From the NCBI GenBank assembly GCA_036494675.1, contig DASXOA010000101.1:1-6254 (forward strand): a stretch of 6,254 nt of DNA, written 5' to 3'. The translations under genes were made by a program, and so were the position numbers. Origin of the DNA: Rugosimonospora sp036494675 (GTDB taxonomy: Bacteria; Actinomycetota; Actinomycetes; Mycobacteriales; Micromonosporaceae). The notes beneath the pieces were generated by a model, which did not search any database, was not told where the DNA came from, and saw nothing but the letters and a program-made list of their open reading frames with translations. Numbering within the stretch: position 1 is the first letter of the stretch; the number at the start of each line of letters is the position of its first letter. This document shows positions 1 through 5,176 of the stretch, one piece after another.

Positions 1-332
1 GCGCGGGTGCCGCCGCAGCCCGGGCAGTCGAAGCCGGTGGTGAGCCGGATCAGGCAGGTGGGGCTCGAGAAGGCGTTCGCGTCGGTCGGGTCGGTCGCCA
101 GGACGTAGCCGACCCCGCCGAGGAAACACACCAGAACCGTCAGCGGAGCGGCCCACAGCGGGACCCGGGTCCAGATCCGGAGGAACAACCGGCTGACCGG
201 ACCCGAGGGTGTCGGAGCCAGCACGTAGACCTGCGGGTGCTGGTGACCGTGATCATGCCCGTTGCCATATTCGTGGTCGTGGCCATTGCCGTGGTCGGGC
301 AGGATCCCTGGCTGCGGTACCACCTGGCTCAT
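1..332 (-). CDS. DUF2752 family membrane protein, 5' part only (cut by window edge)
   Basis: The frame opens with ATG at 332 and is still open at base 1, giving 110 complete codons. Residues 13-32 are His/Gly/Asp-rich (7 His). Residues 58-79 form a hydrophobic stretch that is probably the first membrane helix. Residues 93-110 carry CLIRLTTGFDCPGCGGTR, the hallmark of DUF2752 proteins (Cys pair in CPGCGGTR), which are short membrane proteins of unknown biochemical role. The rest of the domain lies outside the window. A weak AGGG-type ribosome site (GGGCAGGGCGGC) precedes the ATG. Only 39 bp separate it from the upstream glycosylase gene on the same strand, so the two are probably co-transcribed. 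The family call rests on the motif; the His-rich head is not part of that motif and may bind metal (inference). Confidence 0.85.
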   Translation of the reverse strand, partial: MSQVVPQPGILPDHGNGHDHEYGNGHDHGHQHPQVYVLAPTPSGPVSRLFLRIWTRVPLWAAPLTVLVCFLGGVGYVLATDPTDANAFSSPTCLIRLTTGFDCPGCGGTR

Positions 333-371
333 GCCGCCCTGCCCCTCAGACTCCGCACCGACCGGCCACCC

Positions 372-1625
372 TCAAACTACACCGGCCTCGCCCGCCGGAT
401 CCGCGGCCAGTTCGGCCCAGAGCGGCCCGGCCAGGTCGCCGCGCTCGGGCGCGGCCACCTCGGCCAGGCCCAACCAGCCGGCGAGCCGGTGCAACTCCGC
501 GGCGAGCGCCACGGCGGTCTCCGGAGGAGCCTTCGGTTCGGCCCAGGCCGCGGGCACCCGCAGCACCGACGCGACCCGGTCGGCCTTGAGGTCGACCCTC
601 GCCACCAGCCGGTCGTTCAGCAGGAACGGCAGCACGTAGTAGCCGTAGACCCGCGAAGCGGCGGGCGTATAGATCTCTATGCGGTAGGTGAAGTCGAACA
701 ACCGTTCGGTGCGGTCGCGCTTCCACACCACCGGATCGAACGGGCTCACCAGCGTGCTGGCCCGGATCCAACGCGGCAGCCGGGCGTCGCGGTGCAGGTA
801 ACCCTGCACCTTCCACCCGGCCACCGAGACCGGGATCAGCTCGCCGGCCTCGACCAGGTCGGCGACGGCCAGCCGGGCGGCCAGCACCGGCAGCCGGAAG
901 TAGTCGCGCAGGTCGGTCTCCGCCGCCACACCCAGCGACATGGCCGAACGCCGGACCAGTTCGCGGTAGGCGTCGGCCGGCTCCGGGGTGGGTGCGTCCA
1001 GGATCGCCGGCGGCAGGATCCGCTCCGGGATGTCGTAGATCCGCGCGAACGAGGTGTTACGCCGGGTGACCAGCACCTCGCCCCGCCAGAACAGCCACTC
1101 CAGCGCGATCTTGGCATCCGACCAGTTCCAGCCCCAGTGGTCGGTGCGCCGGGGGACGTCGGCCTCGATCTGCGCCGCGGTCAGCGGGCCCTTGTCGATC
1201 ACCTCGCCGCGCACCCAGTCCACCAGGCCCGGCCGGTCGCGGGCCAGCCGGTTGATCCCGCCCCAGGAGTGCTGCTCGGCCATCCGCCAACGCAGGTAGG
1301 GGTGCAGCTCGATCGGGAGCAGCGAGGCCTCGTGCCCCCAGTACTCGAACAACTCCCGGCCGCGCTGGTAGGCGGCCCGGTCGAGCAGCGCCGTCGGGTA
1401 GGGCCCGAGCCGGCTGTAGAGCGGCAGGTAGTGGGCCCGCTGGAGGACGTTGACCGAGTCCATCTGGAGCAGCCCGAGCCGGCCCAGCACCCGCCGCAGG
1501 TGGCGGCGGTCGACGACGCCACCCGGTGCGGGGTCGAGGAAACCCTGCGCGGCCAGCGCGATGCGCCGGGCCTGGGCGACGGACAGCGAGTCGGGAACCC
1601 GGGGACGTGGCATGACATCGTTCAT
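372..1625 (-). CDS. ycaQ: Winged-helix DNA glycosylase, YcaQ/AlkX type
   Basis: This 417-residue protein is close to the family's usual length of about 400. Residues 14-30 (SLSVAQARRIALAAQGF) and the segment around QMDSVNVLQRAHYLPLYSR (54-72) are typical of the HTH_42 glycosylase family. The catalytic Q-hydrophobic-D motif is Q54-M55-D56, as in E. coli YcaQ (AlkX); AlkZ relatives have QxQ. FEYWGHEAS (93-101), SPFDPVVW (294-301) and VLPFLLNDRLVARVDLKADR (331-350) are further family blocks. Known members excise N7-alkylguanines and unhook nitrogen-mustard-type interstrand crosslinks; this substrate range is assumed here from the motif. The start at 1625 is preferred because a TAATCT hexamer lies 9 bases upstream; an in-frame ATG at 1613 would remove four residues. 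The gene is divergent from the GNAT gene at 1760 and is followed by the DUF2752 gene. No toxin or antibiotic cluster is seen nearby, so a housekeeping repair role is more likely than self-resistance. Confidence 0.9.
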   Translation of the reverse strand: MNDVMPRPRVPDSLSVAQARRIALAAQGFLDPAPGGVVDRRHLRRVLGRLGLLQMDSVNVLQRAHYLPLYSRLGPYPTALLDRAAYQRGRELFEYWGHEASLLPIELHPYLRWRMAEQHSWGGINRLARDRPGLVDWVRGEVIDKGPLTAAQIEADVPRRTDHWGWNWSDAKIALEWLFWRGEVLVTRRNTSFARIYDIPERILPPAILDAPTPEPADAYRELVRRSAMSLGVAAETDLRDYFRLPVLAARLAVADLVEAGELIPVSVAGWKVQGYLHRDARLPRWIRASTLVSPFDPVVWKRDRTERLFDFTYRIEIYTPAASRVYGYYVLPFLLNDRLVARVDLKADRVASVLRVPAAWAEPKAPPETAVALAAELHRLAGWLGLAEVAAPERGDLAGPLWAELAADPAGEAGVV

Positions 1626-1634
1626 GGTGCCCGC

Positions 1635-1640
1635 AGATTA
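1635..1640 (-). promoter_or_regulatory. Candidate -10 (TAATCT) of the ycaQ-type gene
   Basis: TAATCT on the minus strand fits the actinobacterial -10 pattern TAnnnT and ends 9 bases before the ATG at 1625, so the transcript would have a leader of only a few bases. No TTGACA-like -35 is seen 17-18 bases upstream, which is common in high-GC actinobacteria. Spacing and match are the only evidence. Confidence 0.4.
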
Positions 1641-1746
1641 GCCCGGGGATACGACATTCCGGCCGGCCGCGCTCGCCGGGCCGGGCGGCCGCCTCCGGTA
1701 CGATCCGCTCCGGCTGCGCTCCCCTGCCGTACCCGCCCCGGGCCGA

Positions 1747-1752
1747 TATCCT
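1747..1752 (+). promoter_or_regulatory. Candidate -10 (TATCCT) for a leaderless GNAT transcript
   Basis: TATCCT is followed by 7 bases (CGCCGGC) and then the ATG at 1760. Transcription would therefore start at or next to the A of the start codon. No Shine-Dalgarno precedes the ATG, which agrees with leaderless translation. A second TAnnnT (TACGAT, 1699-1704) lies further upstream and could be an alternative promoter with a leader of about 50 bases. Confidence 0.5.
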
Positions 1753-1759
1753 CGCCGGC

Positions 1760-2290
1760 ATGCTGACGCTACGTGCCGCGAAACCGCGGGACGCGCAGGA
1801 CATCGTGCGGATCAACGTGGAGTGCTGGCAGCGGGCCTATGCCGGGATCATGCCGGATGACGTGCTGAAGGCCATGGACGTCCGGACCCGTGCGACCCGG
1901 TACCGGCGGCGGATGGTCGAACGGTCCACGCACGAGACCCTGCTCGCCACCGACGGTGAGGCCGCCATCGGATACGCCTATTTCGGCCCGTACCGGGACG
2001 GTGAGCTCCTCGACGAGACCGTCGGCGAGGTCATCGCGATCTACGTGGACCCGCCCGCCTGGGGTACCGGCGTCGGCCGGGCCCTGATGACCGCCGCCCT
2101 GGACCGGCTCGCCGAGCGGGGCTGGGACGAGGTGCGGCTATGGGTACTGGAGGCGAACCACGCCGCCCGCGGGTTCTACGCGCGTCTCGGCTTCCGACCC
2201 GACGGCGCTACCGCCAACTACCCGGTCCGGCGCGTCAACGGCAGCATCGTCGAGCTTCCCGAGATCCGCTACACCCACCGCACGGGGTGA
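1760..2290 (+). CDS. GNAT family N-acetyltransferase (first copy)
   Basis: This 176-residue protein has the standard GNAT layout. LRAAKPRDAQDIVRI (4-18) is beta1/alpha1, followed by W23, A26 and Y27, which are common in this subgroup. IAIYVDPPAWGTGVGRALM (92-110) is motif A, with the pyrophosphate-binding loop W-G-T-G-V-G-R for acetyl-CoA. VLEANHAARGFYARLGFRPD (129-148) is motif B, with the NxxAxxFYxxLGF signature. The enzyme moves an acetyl group from acetyl-CoA to an amine; the substrate cannot be read from sequence. It is cytosolic, with no signal peptide or membrane segment. The ATG at 1760 is supported by the -10 seven bases upstream. The last 153 bp are also open in the convergent glycosyltransferase frame. 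The gene resembles the GNAT at 3713, so the two may be old paralogues. Confidence 0.92.
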   Translation: MLTLRAAKPRDAQDIVRINVECWQRAYAGIMPDDVLKAMDVRTRATRYRRRMVERSTHETLLATDGEAAIGYAYFGPYRDGELLDETVGEVIAIYVDPPAWGTGVGRALMTAALDRLAERGWDEVRLWVLEANHAARGFYARLGFRPDGATANYPVRRVNGSIVELPEIRYTHRTG

Positions 2291-3556
2291 CCGTGCGCCC
2301 CGCGGGTCGGGCTGGTCCGATGCGGAGCGGCCGAGGTCCGAGTGCTCCACGGCCGTCAGGGTGCCGTCCGCGGCCGCCGGGCGCGGTGCACCCGACAGCG
2401 GCAGGCACACCAGCAGCACGATGCTCGCCAGCACGTACGCGTTGCTGAGCAGCAGGCCCCAGCCGGTGAAGTGGTTGTCGTACGGCCAGACCAGCTTGCT
2501 GGACAGCAGCACGTACAGCGCCAGATCGAAGGTCAACAGGCGGATCCGGCGGCGGCCGGTGGCGAGCAGCGCCCGCGAGGTCAGCAGCAGCATCGCCGGC
2601 AGCATCCAGACCAGGTGGTGCACCCAGGTCACCGGGCTGACCAGGCAGCCCAGCACCCCGGTCAGCGCCAGGCCGGCCAGATCGTCGCCGAGCCGCAGGG
2701 CCGCGCGCAGCTTCCATCCCCAGACCGCCAGCACCGCCAGCACCAGGACGCCCCACAGGACCGTGCTGGGCTGAGCCGGGTTGAACCGGGCCGTGAGGCC
2801 CTCCAGCGACTGGTTGGAGATGTACGACAGCGAACCGACCCGGTCGGTGTCGAAGACCGCGTCAGTCCAGAAGATCCGCGAGGCGTGCGGCGCGACCAGG
2901 GCGGCGGCGAGCGTCGCGGCGGCCGTGGTCGCGATCGAGACCAGCGCCGCCCGGAACTTGCGGGCCAGCAGCAGGTACAGGATGAACACCCCGGGGGTCA
3001 GCTTGATCGCGGTGGCCAGGCCGATGCCCACCCCACCCCAGCTCCGGCTGGGGCTTCCCGGCGACGCCGGGGGGCGGTGGTACACCAGCACGATCAGGTC
3101 GGCCACCACGAGGAACACCAGCAGCATGTTGACCTGGCCGAAGTTGACCGTTTCGCGCAGCGGTTCGAAGACCGCCGCGAACACCGCCGCCACGGCGACC
3201 GTGAACCACGGCGTCCAGCCGTACCGGTCGATCACCGGCTGCATGAACCAACGGATGATCACCAGGGTGACCACCGCGGTGGCCGCCACGCTGATGGCGA
3301 TCGTGGCCGTCCACGGCAGCACGGCCATGGGCAGCATGGTCAGCGCGGCGAACGGCGGGTACGTGTAGCCGTACTTGCTCAGCGGTTTCAGGTAGTCGTA
3401 GATCTCGCCGTGCCCGTGCGCCCAGTAGTTGGTCGCCCCGTAGTAGACCTTGAGGTCGAAGAAGCCGTGCCGGGTCGCGAAGACGGCCAGAAAGGCGAAG
3501 GCCGCAGCGGCCAGGACCACGACGATGCCGACCTGCCGGGCGACGGTACGACCCAC
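2138..3556 (-). CDS. GT87-family polytopic membrane glycosyltransferase (GT-C fold), with extended C-terminus
   Basis: The start is GTG at 3556, set by a strong GGAGGG five bases upstream; the same frame stays open far upstream (towards 4072), but that part lies antisense to another gene. The product is 472 residues. Hydrophobic helices are visible at about 9-27, 66-102, 115-130, 143-159, 175-197, 203-221, 265-281, 293-333 and 342-387. GT87-type blocks are FDLKVYYGA (33-41, with D34 in the first outer loop), YTYPPFAALTMLP (64-76), NFGQVN (138-143), AIKLTP (183-188), NQSLEG (248-253) and SPVTWVHHLVW (307-317). Family members such as mycobacterial PimE use polyprenyl-phospho-mannose on the outer membrane face; D34 is the likely counterpart of PimE's essential Asp (inference). 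Acceptor and sugar are unknown. Residues 389-472 form a polar tail; 423-472 overlap the GNAT gene and have low G/C at third positions, so the end may be a read-through extension. Confidence 0.88.
   Translation of the reverse strand: MGRTVARQVGIVVVLAAAAFAFLAVFATRHGFFDLKVYYGATNYWAHGHGEIYDYLKPLSKYGYTYPPFAALTMLPMAVLPWTATIAISVAATAVVTLVIIRWFMQPVIDRYGWTPWFTVAVAAVFAAVFEPLRETVNFGQVNMLLVFLVVADLIVLVYHRPPASPGSPSRSWGGVGIGLATAIKLTPGVFILYLLLARKFRAALVSIATTAAATLAAALVAPHASRIFWTDAVFDTDRVGSLSYISNQSLEGLTARFNPAQPSTVLWGVLVLAVLAVWGWKLRAALRLGDDLAGLALTGVLGCLVSPVTWVHHLVWMLPAMLLLTSRALLATGRRRIRLLTFDLALYVLLSSKLVWPYDNHFTGWGLLLSNAYVLASIVLLVCLPLSGAPRPAAADGTLTAVEHSDLGRSASDQPDPRGARSPRAVGVADLGKLDDAAVDAPDRVVGGSAVGSEAETRVEPAGGVVRLQYP
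2279..2297. terminator. Stem-loop at the stop codon of the first GNAT gene
   Basis: CGCACGG and CCGTGCG form a perfect 7-bp stem around the 5-base loop GGTGA, which contains the GNAT stop codon TGA. There is no T-run on either side, so this is not a classical intrinsic terminator. It sits between the convergent GNAT and glycosyltransferase genes, where a two-way stem-loop terminator or mRNA 3'-end stabiliser would be expected. Chance is possible at this base composition. Confidence 0.35.
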
Positions 3557-3561
3557 TATGT

Positions 3562-3567
3562 CCCTCC
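3562..3567 (-). promoter_or_regulatory. Strong ribosome-binding site (GGAGGG) of the GT87 gene
   Basis: GGAGGG on the minus strand is followed by ACATA and the GTG at 3556. It decides the start over the in-frame GTG at 3577, which has no good ribosome site and lies inside a hairpin. It is the clearest Shine-Dalgarno in the window. Confidence 0.75.
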
Positions 3568-3573
3568 AGATCC

Positions 3574-3597
3574 GCACGCCGCCTGCCCACGGCGTGC
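3574..3597. promoter_or_regulatory. 8-bp perfect inverted repeat in the GT87 leader
   Basis: GCACGCCG (3574-3581) and CGGCGTGC (3590-3597) are perfect reverse complements separated by 8 bases. On the minus strand the repeat ends 6 bases before the GGAGGG ribosome site. It could be an RNA hairpin affecting ribosome access or a DNA operator. The sequence alone does not decide this. Confidence 0.4.
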
Positions 3598-3700
3598 TAC
3601 CTCCCCCCGAGCCGCCCGACCCCGGCCCACGGAAACTGACCCCCGCGGCCCGCTGATCCGGCCTCCGGCGGCCCGGGCGATCTCCGCCCGCACGCACCCG

Positions 3701-3706
3701 TAGGCT
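3701..3706 (+). promoter_or_regulatory. Candidate -10 (TAGGCT) for a leaderless GNAT transcript, with an overlapping reverse -10
   Basis: TAGGCT is followed by 6 bases and the ATG at 3713, an exact fit to the leaderless actinobacterial layout. Read on the minus strand, bases 3707-3702 give TAGCCT, also TAnnnT, because TAGGCTA is nearly self-complementary. The same site could thus drive the divergent GT87 gene with a leader of about 140 bases. No -35 consensus is obvious in either direction. Confidence 0.55.
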
Positions 3707-3712
3707 AAGCCC

Positions 3713-4381
3713 ATGGCGCTCGGGTACGTCCGACCGGCCCGTCCCGAGGACGCCGGTGAGATCGCACGGATTCAGCTGTCGACCTGGCGCACCGCGTACC
3801 GCCGGCTGTTGCCCAGGCACGTCCTCGACCAACTCGACGGCGACTGGATGGCGCAGCGCTGGCGGGAAGCCGTGACCGACCCGCCGTCCGGCCGGCACCG
3901 CGTGCTGGTGGCCGTGGAGCAAGCTGATGAATCTTACCTGGTGGGGTTCCTCGCGGCCGGGCCGCCGGACGAAGTGGCGCTCGCACCCGACGAGGCACCC
4001 GACGCGCTGAACGACACCGTGGCGGCGATCACCGACCTGCTGGTGGAACCGAGGTGGGGCCGGCGCGGGCACGGCAGCCGGCTGCTCGCCGCCGCCGTGG
4101 ACCTGTGGCGCTCCGACGGTTTCGACACCGCCCTGGCCTGGGCGTACGAGCAGGACAAGGCGACCAACAGCTTCCTGGCCAGCGCCGGCTGGCAGCCGGA
4201 CGGGGCGACCCGGTCGCTGGACGTCGACGACCTGCTCGTGCCGCAGCTACGCCTGCATGTGTCCCTGGCCGCGGAATCCCCTGCCTCGGAATCCCCTGCC
4301 TGGGAAGACTCGGCCGGAGAGGACCCGGCCGGCGGAGGTCCGGCCGAGGAAGACGCCGGGGAAGACCTAGTCGAGGAGTGA
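3713..4381 (+). CDS. GNAT family N-acetyltransferase (second copy) with acidic repeat tail
   Basis: This 222-residue protein has a GNAT domain at about 5-170. VRPARPEDAGEIARI (6-20) is beta1/alpha1; ITDLLVEPRWGRRGHGSRLL (106-125) is motif A with the acetyl-CoA loop R-R-G-H-G-S; YEQDKATNSFLASAGWQPDG (145-164) is motif B, with F154 where many relatives have FY. It is cytosolic and its substrate is unknown. It shares 15 of 37 ungapped residues with the start of the GNAT at 1760 (4-40 against 6-42), plus PDGAT near the end of the fold. From residue 188 the protein is a degenerate pentapeptide series (ESPAS, ESPAW, EDSAG, EDPAG and so on), strongly acidic and probably disordered, and absent from the other copy. 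The ATG is supported by TAGGCT six bases upstream. Its last 15 bp overlap the convergent dapB end. Confidence 0.88.
   Translation: MALGYVRPARPEDAGEIARIQLSTWRTAYRRLLPRHVLDQLDGDWMAQRWREAVTDPPSGRHRVLVAVEQADESYLVGFLAAGPPDEVALAPDEAPDALNDTVAAITDLLVEPRWGRRGHGSRLLAAAVDLWRSDGFDTALAWAYEQDKATNSFLASAGWQPDGATRSLDVDDLLVPQLRLHVSLAAESPASESPAWEDSAGEDPAGGGPAEEDAGEDLVEE
4273..4302 (+). repeat. Two tandem 15-bp repeats in the GNAT acidic tail
   Basis: The units 4273-4287 and 4288-4302 (GGAATCCCCTGCCTC and the same ending in G) match at 14 of 15 bases. In frame they encode two copies of E-S-P-A-x. Further pentapeptides to residue 222 look like diverged units of the same repeat. The unit length is a multiple of three, so copy changes keep the frame. 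Confidence 0.85.
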
Positions 4382-5176
4382 GCCGAGCCCGACGGTGAGG
4401 CCCGGCCGCGCGACGACGGACCGGATCGCCAGCAGCACGCCCGGCATGAAGGACCCCCGGTCGTACGAGTCGTGCCGGATGGTCAGCGTCTCGCCGGCGG
4501 TACCAAACAGCACCTCCTGGTGCGCCACCAGTCCGGCTGCCCGGACCGAGTGCACGTGCACCCCGTTGACCCGGGCGCCGCGCGCCCCGTCCAGTTCGTC
4601 CTTCGTGGCATCCGGCACGTCGCCGAGCCCGGCCTCGGCGCGGGCCGCCGCGATCACGGACGCGGTGTTCAGCGCCGTGCCGCTCGGCGCGTCCACCTTC
4701 GCCGGGTGGTGCTGCTCGATGATCTCAACGGACTCGAAGAAGCGCGCCGCACGCGCCGCGAACTCCATCATCAGCACCGCGCCGACCCCGAAGTTGGGCG
4801 CGACGACGACGCCGACCTGCGGCTTGTGGGACAGCCAGGTGCGCACCCGGTCGAGCCGGTGCTCGGTGAACCCGCTGGTCCCGACGACCACGTTGATCCC
4901 CTGATCGATGCACCAGTGCAGGTTGTCCATGACCACATCGGGTGTGGTGAAGTCCACAACGACCTCGGCGGCGGCGTCCGAGGCGCTGAACAGCCCGTCG
5001 CCCTGGTCGATCATGGCCACCAGTTCGAGGTCGTCCGCGGCGTCCACGGCCCGGCAGGCCTCGGTGCCCATCCGGCCCCGGGCCCCCAGCACGCCTACCC
5101 GGATCGGTTCGCGCTCTTCGCGGGTCGGCTCGGGCTCTTCGCGGGCCGGAGCGGTAAGACGGCGCTCATCAGTCAC
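4367..5176 (-). CDS. dapB: 4-hydroxy-tetrahydrodipicolinate reductase (DapB)
   Basis: DapB reduces the dehydration product of 4-hydroxy-tetrahydrodipicolinate with NAD(P)H, a cytosolic step towards diaminopimelate and lysine. The 269 residues contain the Rossmann motif GARGRMG (31-37), DFTTPD (75-80), VVGTSG (97-102), APNFGVGA (126-133) and the catalytic/substrate block EQHHPAKVDAPSGTA (154-168) with H156, H157 and K160. The C-terminal block HDSYDRGSFMPGVLLAIR (235-252) is also typical. Residues 25-269 equal the common actinobacterial length of about 245; residues 5-24 are an extra Glu/Arg/Pro segment built from a repeat. The start is GTG at 5176, supported by the first residues MTDE, by TAAGTT six bases upstream and by the GTGA overlap with the stop of the upstream regulator. 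The 3' end overlaps the convergent GNAT by 15 bp. All expected key residues are present. Confidence 0.97.
   Translation of the reverse strand: MTDERRLTAPAREEPEPTREEREPIRVGVLGARGRMGTEACRAVDAADDLELVAMIDQGDGLFSASDAAAEVVVDFTTPDVVMDNLHWCIDQGINVVVGTSGFTEHRLDRVRTWLSHKPQVGVVVAPNFGVGAVLMMEFAARAARFFESVEIIEQHHPAKVDAPSGTALNTASVIAAARAEAGLGDVPDATKDELDGARGARVNGVHVHSVRAAGLVAHQEVLFGTAGETLTIRHDSYDRGSFMPGVLLAIRSVVARPGLTVGLGSLLD
5105..5146 (-). repeat. Two tandem 21-bp repeats in the dapB N-terminus
   Basis: Units 5146-5126 and 5125-5105 match at 18 of 21 bases and encode AREEPEP and TREEREP (residues 11-24). They lie just before the DapB core (IRVGVLGARG). The repeat is in frame, so a slippage duplication would have been tolerated. 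Confidence 0.85.

Noticed and set aside
1660..1693. GC palindromes (GGCCGGCC, GGCGGCCGCC) in the spacer between the glycosylase and GNAT genes
   Set aside because: Short G/C-only palindromes are expected by chance at this base composition and show no matching second copy.
237..1766. Long plus-strand open frame across the glycosylase region
   Set aside because: It is antisense to the well-supported YcaQ-type gene, its product is Arg/Pro/Gln/Gly-rich with no known motif, and it even overlaps the start of the GNAT gene. High GC makes such shadow frames common.
2342..3703. Long plus-strand open frame across the GT87 gene
   Set aside because: Its product is low-complexity (Gln/Arg/His-rich) and motif-free, while the opposite strand encodes clear membrane helices and GT87 blocks.
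3557..4072. Upstream extension of the GT87 frame
   Set aside because: The frame is open, but it is antisense to the second GNAT gene and its promoter, and GGAGGG points to the GTG at 3556.
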